A DNA stretch of 64,000 nucleotides from positions 1-64,000 of the forward strand of contig JAAYYU010000113.1 in NCBI GenBank assembly GCA_012515235.1. The letters run 5' to 3'. The notes beneath the pieces are model-generated. The model searched no databases. It saw nothing but the letters and a program-made list of their open reading frames with translations, and was not told the origin of the DNA. The stretch is from Candidatus Anammoximicrobium sp. Its GTDB lineage: Bacteria; Planctomycetota; Planctomycetia; Pirellulales; Pirellulaceae. The position numbers and the translations under genes were made by a program. This document shows, one piece after another, positions 38,509 to 47,895 of this stretch; position 1 is the first letter of the stretch; each line of letters begins with the position of its first letter.

Positions 38509-39846
38509 ATGAACGGCGGCAAGGCAAGAGAGAGTGGCGACCGGCGCGGGAAGCTCGTCCTGCTGCTGAGCGGACTCGCCCTGGGGTTGGCCGCGTCCGA
38601 AGTCGCGCTGCGACTGGTCGGCGTCAGCTATCCTCAGCCCTACGCCCCGGACCCGTACTGCGGCACGCGCCTGCGGCCCGGCTTTGAGGGCTGGTGGCGC
38701 AAGGAGGGCGCCGCCTACGTCCGGATCAACCGGCACGGCTTCCGCCAGGGCGACCGCGAGCCCGCCAAACCGCCGGGGACGTTCCGCGTCGCCGTGTTGG
38801 GCGACTCGTTCATCGAAGCGTTTCAGGTGCCGGACGAACAGACATTCTGCGCCCAACTGGAACGAGGTCTGCAAGACTGTTCCGCGCTGGCCGGCCGACG
38901 CGTCGAGGTGCTGAACTTCGGCGTCTCCGGCTTCGGCACCGCTCAGGAGCTCTTGATGCTGCGGTATTACGTGTGGCAATACCAGCCGGACCTAGTGCTG
39001 CTCGCGTTCTTTCCCGGCAATGATCTCCGCAACAATTCTGCCGAACTCGAACCCTATCGCGTGCGGCCGTTCTATCGGCTACGCTCCGGCGAACTGGTGC
39101 TGGACGACAGTTTTTTTCAGCATCCGGACTACCTGAAAGCGCAATCTGCGTGGGTGCGATTCAAAGTTGCGGCAACCGATCGTCTGCGCAGCCTGCAACT
39201 GGTCTACCAATTCCGCGACGCTTGGCGGCAACGGACCGCAGCCCCGGTTACGGGCGGCGGTCCCGGCGTCGATTGGGCGGCGCTGGCCGAACCCCGCGAT
39301 CAAACCTGGAGGAAGGCCTGGGATTTGACCGAGCGTCTGCTGGTCGAAACGGCGCGGGAAGCAACCGCACATCGGGCTGGATTCGTACTGCTGACGGTCA
39401 GCAACGACGTGCAGATCCACCCGGACGAATCCATCCGCGAAGCCGCTCGGCGGCAGTTGGGAGTCCGGGACCTGTTCCACGCCGACCGCCGGTTGGATCA
39501 GTTGGGTCGGCAACACCATTTTGCCGTGATCAAGCTGGCGGAACCGATGGGCCAGTATGCCAGCGAAAACCAGGTTCACTTGCACGGCTTCGACAATACG
39601 CAACTGGGGGTCGGACACTGGAACGTCGCCGGCCATCGCCTAGCCGCCGAAATCGCCGCCGCGGCGATTTGCAGGCAACTGCAGAAGAAGCCTGCGACTG
39701 AAGACGAGTGTCCCCCCGCCCCTCCCAACCCCCCGCCTCTCCCAACCCGCTGTCCAGGTAGGACGGCCTTCCGCCCCCGAACCCGTGACCTCATCAACGA
39801 CGCGGACGAAGTGCCGAGTTCCCGTTTGACGCGGCAAACTTGTTGA
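38509..39846 (+). CDS. SGNH/GDSL-type hydrolase (membrane-anchored)
   Basis: 445 residues. N-terminal helix about 16-35, then the SGNH start VAVLGDSFIEAFQ (Ser100), a Gly block NFGVSGFGTAQE and FPGNDLRNN, and a late H-containing block GVGHWNVAGHRLAAE. The family removes acyl groups, for example O-acetyl from polysaccharide. The last ~60 residues are Pro/Arg-rich and poorly conserved. Promoter region shared with the divergent GT4 gene. Confidence 0.87.
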   Translation: MNGGKARESGDRRGKLVLLLSGLALGLAASEVALRLVGVSYPQPYAPDPYCGTRLRPGFEGWWRKEGAAYVRINRHGFRQGDREPAKPPGTFRVAVLGDSFIEAFQVPDEQTFCAQLERGLQDCSALAGRRVEVLNFGVSGFGTAQELLMLRYYVWQYQPDLVLLAFFPGNDLRNNSAELEPYRVRPFYRLRSGELVLDDSFFQHPDYLKAQSAWVRFKVAATDRLRSLQLVYQFRDAWRQRTAAPVTGGGPGVDWAALAEPRDQTWRKAWDLTERLLVETAREATAHRAGFVLLTVSNDVQIHPDESIREAARRQLGVRDLFHADRRLDQLGRQHHFAVIKLAEPMGQYASENQVHLHGFDNTQLGVGHWNVAGHRLAAEIAAAAICRQLQKKPATEDECPPAPPNPPPLPTRCPGRTAFRPRTRDLINDADEVPSSRLTRQTC

Positions 39847-40029
39847 AAAAAGCCTGGTCGTTCCTCTCTCGGGGTTCTCCGGCGCAGCTCGAAGACCGTC
39901 CCCTTTTTTTCAAGAGGCTCTCAGGGCGGGCACGAGATCCCACTCGCCGGGACGGCCCTTTGTCCTTGCCCACCACGGTCACGATTTGTTCGTGACCGTC
40001 CGGATCATCTTGAGGGCTTTCGTCGCCTG

Positions 40030-40353
40030 CTAACCGCCGCAACTGCAGCTGCAAGTCCTCAAGGCATTGGGATTGTCGAAGGTAAAACCGCAGCGTCCCA
40101 TGCTGTCGTACCAATCCACCGTCGTGCCGTCCAAGTACAGGGCGCTCTTTTTGTCGACCACCACGTCCACGCCGTGGAAGCTGTGCTTGGAGTCCTTCTT
40201 GGCATCGTAATTGGCGTCGAAGCCGAGCGTGTAGCTGAAGCCGCTGCAGCCGCCGCCTGCCACGCCGATCCGGAGGAACAAATCATCGTCCAATTTCTGT
40301 TCGTCTTTCACCCGTTTGACTTCGCCTGCCGCACGTTCTGTGAGTGTAATCAC
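40030..40353 (-). CDS. IscA/HesB-type iron-sulfur cluster assembly protein
   Basis: 107 residues. GGGCSGFSYTLGF carries the first cluster Cys and TCSCSCGG at the C-terminus the other two. Compared with IscA/ErpA, the final motif is TCSCSCGG rather than CGCGxSF, which is frequent in this family branch. Start is taken as GTG at 40353, after GAGAGGA; a second upstream GTG at 40383 would add 10 residues. The protein delivers or accepts Fe-S clusters. Confidence 0.88.
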   Translation of the reverse strand: MITLTERAAGEVKRVKDEQKLDDDLFLRIGVAGGGCSGFSYTLGFDANYDAKKDSKHSFHGVDVVVDKKSALYLDGTTVDWYDSMGRCGFTFDNPNALRTCSCSCGG

Positions 40354-40614
40354 CGTCAATCCTCTCTCAATTCGTTGGAACACCCTTTCAACAGCCGCGG
40401 ATTTCTAAATTATAAGAACCGGCCGTGGAGGGAAAGGTGCCTGGGCGGAAAAACGCCGTCCGGGCGGAAATCGGCGGTCGCCGACGGACTTGACGTGCCT
40501 ACGTTTCGCCTGCACTGGTCCGCGGCGCAAAACGAGGACCGGCTGACCGCACAAACCGACTTGACGTGCCTGCAGGTCGCCTGCAGGGGGCGACGATCCA
40601 TCGCCACGCTCCGG

Positions 40615-40654
40615 TCTGCCACAGGCGTCAATGCTCTGCCGCAGGCGTCAATGC
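40615..40654. repeat. 20-bp tandem duplication at the regulator stop codon
   Basis: TCTGCCACAGGCGTCAATGC followed directly by the same 20 bases with one change (A to G). The second unit contains the stop codon of the sigma-54 regulator (40648-40650). Confidence 0.8.
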
Positions 40655-42039
40655 GACACTTCCATCACGCTGTGCAGCGGCGTTTCGAGGCCGAGTCGCT
40701 TCATCTTCTTATAGAGCGTGGTCCGGTTGATTCCGAGTTGTTCGGCGGTTGCGTTGCGGTTCCAGTTGTGTTCCTGAAGCGTCTCCAGGATGATCTGTCG
40801 CTCGGGACCTGCGAGCGATTCCTTGAGCGTTCGGCCAACGCTTTGCCGCGCCAGCGTCGGCGACGAGACGGCCAAATCGCGGGGGAGGTCCTCCGGGGTG
40901 ATGAGTGGTTTTTTGCCCAGCAGCACGGCCCGTTCGATCACGTTTTGAAGTTCGCGAACGTTGCCTGGCCAGCGATAGGCCTGCAGGGCCGCCATCGCTT
41001 CGTCCGAGAATCCTTCGACCGGTTTTCCCGTCTCTGCGCGGATTCGCGTCAGAAAATGGGCTGCGAGCAACGGGATATCCGTCAATCGCGAGCGGAGCGG
41101 CGGGAGTTCGATATTGATGACGTTGACGCGATAGTACAGGTCCTGGCGAAACCGGCCGTCCGCGACGGCGCGAGCCAAGTCGTCGTTGGTGGCCAGGATA
41201 ACTCGGGTATCGATGTGGATCGTTTTGGTGCCGCCGACGGGTTCGAACTCCAGTTCCTGCAGCACCCGCAGCAATTTGACCTGCATACTCGGGGAGGCCG
41301 TACTGATTTCGTCCAGGAAGATCGTGCCTCCGTCGGCCTGTTTGAATTTGCCCGTCTTGTCGCCCATCGCCCCCGTAAACGAGCCCGCGACGTACCCGAA
41401 CAGTTCGCTTTCCAGCAGCGTTTCCGGCAAGGCGCCGCAAGCCACTTCCACGAACGGCTTGTCGCGCCGACTGCTGCGGCGGTGAATCGCGCGGGCGATC
41501 AAGGATTTTCCCGTGCCGCTTTCCCCAGTGATCAGCACCGTGGCCCGCGTGTCGGCGACGCTGTCGATCATGTCGAACGTCTTCCGCATCCGGTGGTCCT
41601 GGCCGACGACGTTTTCCATGCCGAAACGCAAATCCAATTGAGCTTTGAGTTTGGCGTTCTCCTCGATCACCTTGCGTTGAGACAGGGCGCGGTCGATGGC
41701 CAGTTCCAGTTTTTCGTCCAGCAGCGGTTTGGTCAGCAGATCGAACGCCCCCGCACGAAGGGCTTCAAGCCCCGTTTGCGCGTTCGCATATCCGGTCATC
41801 AGGATCACGCTTGTGTCCGGCCGTCGGCGTCGGCAGTGCTCCAGAACGTCAAATCCGTCGCCGTCCTGCAGGCGGATGTCGGCCAGCACCAAGTCGAAGC
41901 CGGAGCGATCGATCAACTCCTTGGCCTGTTGGCAACTCGCGGCTTCGGCGACCTCAATCCCTTTTTCCCGGAGCCAATCGGACATTCCGTCCAAGACCAA
42001 GCGATCGTCGTCCACCAGCAACAGGGAGCTTTGTTTCAT
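40648..42039 (-). CDS. Sigma-54-dependent response regulator (NtrC family)
   Basis: 463 residues. Receiver with phospho-acceptor Asp54, Walker A GESGTGKS at 172-179, Walker B GGTIFLDEIS, arginine-finger segment RFRQDLYYRVN, and a C-terminal Fis-type HTH (RNATAEQLGINRTTLYKKMK). The sigma-54 contact loop reads GSFTGA (219-224) instead of the usual GAFTGA. It activates sigma-54 promoters when phosphorylated. No histidine kinase is adjacent; its neighbour across a 313-base divergent gap is a NarL-type regulator. Confidence 0.95.
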   Translation of the reverse strand: MKQSSLLLVDDDRLVLDGMSDWLREKGIEVAEAASCQQAKELIDRSGFDLVLADIRLQDGDGFDVLEHCRRRRPDTSVILMTGYANAQTGLEALRAGAFDLLTKPLLDEKLELAIDRALSQRKVIEENAKLKAQLDLRFGMENVVGQDHRMRKTFDMIDSVADTRATVLITGESGTGKSLIARAIHRRSSRRDKPFVEVACGALPETLLESELFGYVAGSFTGAMGDKTGKFKQADGGTIFLDEISTASPSMQVKLLRVLQELEFEPVGGTKTIHIDTRVILATNDDLARAVADGRFRQDLYYRVNVINIELPPLRSRLTDIPLLAAHFLTRIRAETGKPVEGFSDEAMAALQAYRWPGNVRELQNVIERAVLLGKKPLITPEDLPRDLAVSSPTLARQSVGRTLKESLAGPERQIILETLQEHNWNRNATAEQLGINRTTLYKKMKRLGLETPLHSVMEVSH

Positions 42040-42352
42040 GTTCGCCTCGACCGGTGCAAAAAAGTTCCGTCGTCGTCAATTATGTAGGTCACGTGTTGCG
42101 AATCGTCAACGTGATGCGTGCAAAGAACTTGAAGCGTCCGGGAGGAATGAAAAAACACCTCATCCGGCCGGGCGTTGCAGTCGGCAGGAGGGGAATAAAC
42201 GGACCATTTTTACGTCGAAAAACCCCTCTTGTGGCTAAAAAGTTGGAACCAAAAAAACTTCTTGGGTGGCTGTGTTTTTGACTGCCAGACGGTATCATGT
42301 CTCGTAGAGTACCGGTTGAATGTGTCCGTTATTGTGTATCGAGGAGCTTTCC
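42040..42352. other. Divergent regulatory region of two response regulators
   Basis: 313 bases with A-rich tracts (for example around 42244-42260). I could not find a good sigma-54 (TGGCAC-N5-TTGC) or clear sigma-70 match. GAGGAG before 42353 sets the start of the NarL-type gene. Confidence 0.45.
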
Positions 42353-42985
42353 GTGAGCATCAAAGTGGTAGTCGCAGACGATCAAGAGGTCGTCCGCAAA
42401 GGCCTTGAAAGTTTGTTTGAGAATACGGACATCGAGATCGTCGCGATAGCCAAGACTGGCGACGAGGCTGTGTCCAGAACGCTGAAGCACAAGCCCGCCG
42501 TGTTGTTGATGGACGTCATGATGCCTGAAACCGATGGACTGGATGCGTTGGAGAGACTTCGCGTCAAATTGCCCAACCTCAAAGTCGTGATGATGTCAGC
42601 GCACGACAACCCGACCTACGTGGCCCGTTCCGTGGCGCTCGGGGCGGAAGCCTTTCTCTTGAAAGACACGCCGGGGCAAGAAATCGTGGCCACCGTCAAG
42701 CGGGCGGCTCGCGGCGAAGCGGCGATCGTGGACGCGCGGATGAAAGAGATCAAGGAACGTTTGAATTCGCGGTTGGACCCGACCGAAGACGACGTTCCGC
42801 TGACGAAGCGCGAATACCAGGTTCTGCGGCACCTGGCGTTTGGGCTGAGCAATCGCGAGATCGGCCGGTCGCTGAAGATCAGCATCGAGACCGTCAAGGA
42901 GCACGTGCAGAATATCCTCCGCAAGTTGGACGCCGCGGATCGGACCGAAGCGGCGGTGTGGGCGGTCAAACGCGGCCTAGTGTAG
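42353..42985 (+). CDS. NarL/FixJ-family response regulator
   Basis: 210 residues from GTG at 42353, chosen for the GAGGAG site seven bases upstream. The receiver has paired D9/D10, phospho-acceptor Asp54 (LLMDVMMPETDG) and the Lys of LLKDTPG; the C-terminal LuxR-type HTH is LTKREYQVLRHLAFGLSNRE followed by IGRSLKISIETVKEHVQNIL. The partner kinase is not in the window. Confidence 0.95.
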   Translation: MSIKVVVADDQEVVRKGLESLFENTDIEIVAIAKTGDEAVSRTLKHKPAVLLMDVMMPETDGLDALERLRVKLPNLKVVMMSAHDNPTYVARSVALGAEAFLLKDTPGQEIVATVKRAARGEAAIVDARMKEIKERLNSRLDPTEDDVPLTKREYQVLRHLAFGLSNREIGRSLKISIETVKEHVQNILRKLDAADRTEAAVWAVKRGLV

Positions 42986-43054
42986 ATCGCGGGCGTTGCG
43001 GTCGCCCTTGGACGGAGACGGTTTCTTCCTGAGCCGCCTCCGGCGTGCTGCCGG

Positions 43055-43954
43055 TCATTTCGCTCGCGGATGCGCTTTCTCGTACGCTTCGCGCAAGCTG
43101 GCAGTGCTCACGTGCGTGTAGATCTGGGTCGTGACGAGGCTTTTGTGTCCCAGTAGTTCCTGGACGCTGCGGATATCGGCGCCGCGGTCCAGCAGGTGTG
43201 TGGCAAAGCTGTGCCGCAGCGTGTGGGGCGTCGTCCGCTGGTCCAGGCCCGACAGCTTCAGGTACTTCTCCAACATCCGGGCCACGCTCCGCGTAGTCAG
43301 CCGGCAGCCCAGCCGGCTGACGAAGACCGGCGCTTCGGGGCCGGACGGTTGGCGGCGGGAGAGTTTCCGCACCTTGAGCCAGCGTTGCAGAGCCTGCACC
43401 GCAAAGGTCCCCAGGGGAGACAGCCGTTCGCGGCGGCCTTTTCCGCGGATTCTGACCAGGCCCTCGGTCAGATCCAGGTCGCCGTCGTTGATGCCGACCA
43501 GCTCGCTGACGCGCAGGCCGGCTGAGTACATCGTTTCCAGCAGGGCGCGGTCCCGCAGTCCCATGGGGCGGTCGCCGGGCGGCGTCTCCAGCAAGCGGCC
43601 GATCTCGTCGGTGGACAGGAAGTGCGGCAGCTTGCGGTCGGGCCGGGGGTTCCGCAGCGGTTTGGCAGGATTGGCCTCCGCATAGCCTTCCCGCTGGGCA
43701 AAGCGATAGAAGCTGCGCAGCGAAGCCAGGCGGCGAGCGATGGACGTCTTGGCGTAACCCGCCTCGTGCAACGCCGCGACGTAGCCGCGAAGGTCCAGCG
43801 AAGTGATCTCTGCAGGCTCGGCCGGCCGGCCGTAACTCTCCGTCAAGTATTCATCCAGGGCCGTGAGATCTTCGCGATAGGACTTGATCGTCAGCGTCGA
43901 CGCATTGCGTTCGACCAGCAGATAGCGGAGAAAGCGGGCGATGGCCGACTGCAT
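43055..43954 (-). CDS. xerC: XerC/XerD-type tyrosine recombinase
   Basis: 299 residues. All catalytic residues are present: Arg148, Lys172 (RGKGRRER), His244 and Arg247 in TPHTLRHSFATHLLD, His270 in ELLGHKS and nucleophile Tyr279 in TTQIYTHVS. It resolves chromosome dimers at dif sites together with a second recombinase. C or D cannot be decided from sequence alone. The region is not next to any attachment site or mobile element. Confidence 0.93.
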   Translation of the reverse strand: MQSAIARFLRYLLVERNASTLTIKSYREDLTALDEYLTESYGRPAEPAEITSLDLRGYVAALHEAGYAKTSIARRLASLRSFYRFAQREGYAEANPAKPLRNPRPDRKLPHFLSTDEIGRLLETPPGDRPMGLRDRALLETMYSAGLRVSELVGINDGDLDLTEGLVRIRGKGRRERLSPLGTFAVQALQRWLKVRKLSRRQPSGPEAPVFVSRLGCRLTTRSVARMLEKYLKLSGLDQRTTPHTLRHSFATHLLDRGADIRSVQELLGHKSLVTTQIYTHVSTASLREAYEKAHPRAK

Positions 43955-43969
43955 GACAAGCCCCCACGA

Positions 43970-44006
43970 ACAAAAAAGCCCGGCTTCTGCGGAAAAGCCG
44001 GGCTTC
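43970..44006 (-). terminator. Rho-independent terminator upstream of xerC
   Basis: On the minus strand GAAGCCCGGCTT pairs with AAGCCGGGC and TTTTTT follows. It would end transcripts from the small gene at 44061-44354. Confidence 0.85.
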
Positions 44007-44060
44007 TGAATGTGTCCTCAAAACGGCAGCCGCCGGCCGCGAGGCCCGGCCGCCGGTAGC

Positions 44061-44354
44061 TCAAGCCGCCCCCTCGTCCTCGAAGCCATCCGTGAGAACG
44101 TCGTCGGTGATCGGCAGGCTGAAGCGAGACGCCAAGTCGAATCGTCGCGGCGGCGGCGGCTGACGCTCGGCCAGAGCGGTCTCCCGGACTTTCTGGCTCA
44201 TCACCGCCGCGTCATACCAGGTGAAGCTCAGCTCGGGGTTGGCGGCGAAACGCCCCAGTTGTCGCAGCATCTCTACACGGTTGTCGTCGTCGAACAAGAA
44301 GACATAGCGCTCGTTGCCCTTGACCAATGCCAGCACATTGATTTCCGTGCTCAC
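44061..44354 (-). CDS. Small conserved-type protein, function unknown
   Basis: 97 residues from a GTG start; GGAGG lies nine bases upstream. Predicted alpha/beta (VLALVKGNERYVFLFDDDNR, then MLRQLGRFAANPELSFTWYD) and a Pro/Arg-rich acidic tail. No recognised catalytic motif or membrane segment. A terminator follows. Confidence 0.65.
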   Translation of the reverse strand: MSTEINVLALVKGNERYVFLFDDDNRVEMLRQLGRFAANPELSFTWYDAAVMSQKVRETALAERQPPPPRRFDLASRFSLPITDDVLTDGFEDEGAA

Positions 44355-44656
44355 GTCTTAGACCCTCCGTCAGCCCTCCTGGCTTTCGGACTTGTCAGGG
44401 CCGATGCGGGGCAAGTCCGAGGCTTCCAGCCACTAACGAAGTTATCGGCTGGCTTGATGCAATCTCGTTACTTGCATTTCCGGATCGGGATTGTGACGAC
44501 ATCACCGCTTTCGTGCTGTGGGCAAAGAGCCCTTGATGCGGCAGACTCTCGCAGCCAGCACGAATAAGCACGCTGCCGCGACTTTGGCGGCCTGTAGATG
44601 GCCAGAAGTCCGCCTGGTTGCCGACACGACCGGAATTCCCGCGTGGCGGTGACGCG
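44355..44656. other. Intergenic region downstream of the kinase gene
   Basis: About 300 bases between two minus-strand genes. No gene or structured RNA seen; it probably holds the promoter of the 97-residue protein. No clear element chosen. Confidence 0.4.
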
Positions 44657-46888
44657 TCAACGGGCCGGCATCTGCTGGCCGCCGGGGCCGGGCCGCGGCG
44701 TCACTGGCAGCGTCGTCTGGTCGTGCGGCGGCGTGAGTTCCGGCGGCGTCGGCGACTTGCGTTCTGCCGGTCCCACGCGGTCTCCGCTGATTCGGAACAC
44801 GATAACCCAGAGTGCTATCACGACCAGAACCACGACGGCCAGGGCTGCGGCCGCATCCCATGCCAGCCGGCGTCCCAGTTGATGGACCGGCCAAGTGGCG
44901 GCCTGGGCGCTGACCTGCACGAGCACAAGCAGGTCCGTGTCCAGCCGCTGGCCGTTGGGAATCTGGTTCCGCCCCGGCAGTCCGACCGGCTGAGTCGCGG
45001 CGATCCAGTCGCCCCGGTACGCTTCGCCGCCCGGCGCCTCGGCCAGCGGGTCGAGATAGTCATACACGGCCTGGGAGCCCATCCGCTGCAGTTGCGGCAG
45101 CGGGACGTTGAAGTCCTGGGCCGGGGGCTGTCCCTGGAACAAGGGATGCTGCAGGACCGTTCCCCGGCGGTCGCCCGGACGGTTGTCGATCAGGACGGCG
45201 AAGTAATCCGACGGCGTGTGCGGAGTCCGAAAGACGGCGAAGTCGCCGATGTTGAACGTGACAGCCAGAATTCCCAAAAACTTGGATTCCGCCGGCGTCC
45301 GGTCGTAGACGGGCGTGGAGATCGCGACTTTCCATTTTTTCGTCGTGCTGCTCTTGAAGGCGGCCGACAAGTGAGTCGTCTCGATGTGCTGCGGCGAGGC
45401 CGACGGCGGCTGACGCGGCCCATCTTCCTGACCGCCGCGGAAGTAGGTCCGCCAACTGAAGTTCTCCCCGATCGGCCCTCCGACCACTTCGTTGACATAG
45501 ACGCCCGCCACCCACGTGCCCAGGGCGTCCATCACAAAGATGCTGGCAAAGTTGGATGCCGAAGAAGGAGAGTTTCCCCTGACGCGAGCCAAACGCTGCT
45601 CCAAACTCGTTTTGAAATCTTGCCTCACCGGGTCGTCCAGGAACTTGGCGCGGAGCTCCCTCAGCCGTCCCGCCGGGGCAGTTGGATCGTTGATCGCGCC
45701 CAGGTGCTCGCCTTGCAACACTGGCCGGAATTCGGCCAGAAACTCCGGCGAATTCGCCTCGTGCTCCAGCATGCTGAAGCAGTCGGCCAATTCGGCCTCG
45801 AAGCTCTTGGCGACGAATTTCGCGGCAAAGTCGTTGGCGCGGTACGCCTGCTCTTTGACCATCTGCTCCGAACGGCCCACCGCCGCGCTGAACGCCCGCC
45901 AGGAGAAAACCGTCATGATCGCCAGCAGCAGCAGCGGCCCGATCAGGCCCAGAATCAGCAAGGGACGCCGGCGGCGAACTCGCTCGCGGGCGTCCAGTGC
46001 GTCCAGGACCAGTTGCGCGTTGGCGTAGCGGCGGGCCGGATCGGCTGCCAGGCAGCGGTCGACGATGTCCGCCAACGCCCGATCGACGCCCGGAACATAG
46101 CGGTGCAAATCGGGCGGCGGCGAGTCGGCCAGCCAGCGGCGATAGCACGCCAGGCGTTCGCCCAGATCGCCCGTGCGGTCCAGTTGCCGCAACGACTCGT
46201 CGTCGCGGTGCGGCGGTGCGCCGGTCAGCAGACAGTACAGAATAGCGCCCAGCGCGTAGACATCCCAGCGGGCGTCGGGCAGCGCGTTCAAATCGGCCTG
46301 CTCCGGCGCCATGTAGAACAAGGTGCCCAACGCAGGCGTCTGTTCGTGCGACAACCGCGATTGGCCGAAATCCGCCAGCCGCGGCCACCGGTCCTGGTCC
46401 AGCAGGATGTTGGCCGGCTTCAAATCGCAGTGCAGCACGCCTTTGCCGTGGGCGTGCGTCAGCGCCACCGCAATTTCGCGGAACAAAACAACCGCTTCCT
46501 CCGGCGGCAGCGCGCCCTGTGCGCCCAGCAGTTCGTCCAGCGAGCCATTCTCGATGTACTCCATCACATAGTACGGCGGCTCGGCGTGCCAGCCCACGTC
46601 CAACAACTGGACGACGTACCGGTCGGCGGACAGGAAGACGAGCTTCTCCACCTCTCGTGAGAGCAGCGTCCAGTCCAGCCCGCCGCGGTGCAGATAGAAC
46701 TTGATCGCCACCCGCCGGCCGGTGACCCGGTCCGTGGCCAACCAGACCTCGCCATACGCGCCCGTGCCCAGACAACGCTGGATCTCGTACCCCGGCGCCT
46801 CGCCCGGCGGTCGCGTACTCTGCAAGCTCAGCTGGCGCGCCCGCTGCAGCTCTTCCGGATTCTGGAATTCCGTCGGCTCACTCGTCAT
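44657..46888 (-). CDS. Membrane Ser/Thr protein kinase with extracytoplasmic sensor
   Basis: 743 residues. Hanks-type kinase at about 33-300: glycine loop GTGAYGEV, Lys63, catalytic loop HCDLKPAN at 153-160 (HCD in place of HRD), DFG 173-175, APEQ. A membrane helix at about 309-329 leads to a ~345-residue outside region (likely a Cache-like sensor), a second helix near 681-703 and a short Pro-rich tail. ATG at 46888 is preferred; an upstream TTG at 46921 is also in frame. Input signal unknown. Confidence 0.92.
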   Translation of the reverse strand: MTSEPTEFQNPEELQRARQLSLQSTRPPGEAPGYEIQRCLGTGAYGEVWLATDRVTGRRVAIKFYLHRGGLDWTLLSREVEKLVFLSADRYVVQLLDVGWHAEPPYYVMEYIENGSLDELLGAQGALPPEEAVVLFREIAVALTHAHGKGVLHCDLKPANILLDQDRWPRLADFGQSRLSHEQTPALGTLFYMAPEQADLNALPDARWDVYALGAILYCLLTGAPPHRDDESLRQLDRTGDLGERLACYRRWLADSPPPDLHRYVPGVDRALADIVDRCLAADPARRYANAQLVLDALDARERVRRRRPLLILGLIGPLLLLAIMTVFSWRAFSAAVGRSEQMVKEQAYRANDFAAKFVAKSFEAELADCFSMLEHEANSPEFLAEFRPVLQGEHLGAINDPTAPAGRLRELRAKFLDDPVRQDFKTSLEQRLARVRGNSPSSASNFASIFVMDALGTWVAGVYVNEVVGGPIGENFSWRTYFRGGQEDGPRQPPSASPQHIETTHLSAAFKSSTTKKWKVAISTPVYDRTPAESKFLGILAVTFNIGDFAVFRTPHTPSDYFAVLIDNRPGDRRGTVLQHPLFQGQPPAQDFNVPLPQLQRMGSQAVYDYLDPLAEAPGGEAYRGDWIAATQPVGLPGRNQIPNGQRLDTDLLVLVQVSAQAATWPVHQLGRRLAWDAAAALAVVVLVVIALWVIVFRISGDRVGPAERKSPTPPELTPPHDQTTLPVTPRPGPGGQQMPAR

Positions 46889-46957
46889 GCCTGGATGGTA
46901 GCCCGCCTGAGTGCAGACCAATACCCCGCGCGAAACCTCGGTCCCACGCCGGGGCGG

Positions 46958-47260
46958 TTAGGAACCGCGGAGCGAATCTTCCAGCAATTGGGCAGCCACC
47001 TGCATGGCGCTCACCTTGCGTTTCGAAGTACTGATCCGCTCGGCCAACAGTGTCAACTTGCGCAACGTCTCTTCGGTCATTGGAACTTTCGGATGCAACA
47101 CCCAATTTGGATCGGTCGGCCGGCCGGGACGTTCCCCACGGGAAGGAATAAGACGGGTTTGCAGAATCCGGGCCAACCGCGTCGCTCCAAACGCCCCCTC
47201 CCCCGTGTCGGGCGAGTGGCCTGCGACGTCAACTCCCAATCGTGCAGCGAGCCGTTCCAT
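46958..47260 (-). CDS. Small conserved-type protein, function unknown
   Basis: 100 residues. The C-terminal half, TDPNWVLHPKVPMTEETLRK then LTLLAERISTSKRKVSAMQV, looks conserved and helical; the N-terminal half is less so. No signal or membrane part. GGACAGAGAAC precedes the ATG. It sits upstream of the kinase on the same strand and may be co-transcribed. Confidence 0.55.
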   Translation of the reverse strand: MERLAARLGVDVAGHSPDTGEGAFGATRLARILQTRLIPSRGERPGRPTDPNWVLHPKVPMTEETLRKLTLLAERISTSKRKVSAMQVAAQLLEDSLRGS

Positions 47261-47895
47261 GTTCTCTGTCCATTTTTCGTGCCGGCGTTTCTCTCAGCGG
47301 CCTGGGCAGTCTGGCTGACCACTTTCTGAATCCCGAGGTCTCTTGCCCAGCGGCCAACGGATCTCGTTCCGCGCGGTTGCTCGTCGTCGCTTCGCAGACT
47401 CCGCTGCAACTGGCGGCCGCGTTAACGCTTCGAGAGCTGTTATTCTTTTACTTATTGCCCCGGAAGTCAAGTCGCTCGCCAAGCGGGCTGCCCCGGCCCA
47501 TCTCCGTTTCTGCGCGTGCCGAGGACGCCTGCCTTGCTGCCGAAACGGAAATACGCTTCTTCCGAGCGCTTGACGGCTGGCCGCAACCTGCGCCGCTGTC
47601 GCGGACGAAAAATTTTTCGCAGACGCCTTGCGGCAAGCGGCCTCCGTGGAACAAAACTAGGGTCAATGCCTTGCCGTAGTTCGTCGCTGGAGCATCGTTC
47701 GAGGAACAACTGTCCGACGACACGTGAGCATCGCGGCGACGGCCGCCGGTTCTGCTGCCGAACCGCAACCGGGGGCAACGCCCGCCTGTTCACGCCTTGC
47801 TCCAGCGCCGCTCACTCCCCTCCGTCGCCCCTGGACACCGCCTGCCGGCGGCCGTTTTGGGGCGACGGGATCAACCGCAAGAAAGGACGTGTGTG
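47261..47895. other. Intergenic region with no supported gene
   Basis: About 635 bases. Open frames on both strands lack ribosome sites and conserved motifs. An inverted repeat (CCGTTTC ... GAAACGG) lies at about 47504-47549. GAAAGGACG before 47896 serves the next gene. Confidence 0.45.

Noticed and set aside
42040-42352. Sigma-54 promoter between the two regulators
   Set aside because: No TGGCAC-N5-TTGC-like match was found on either strand.
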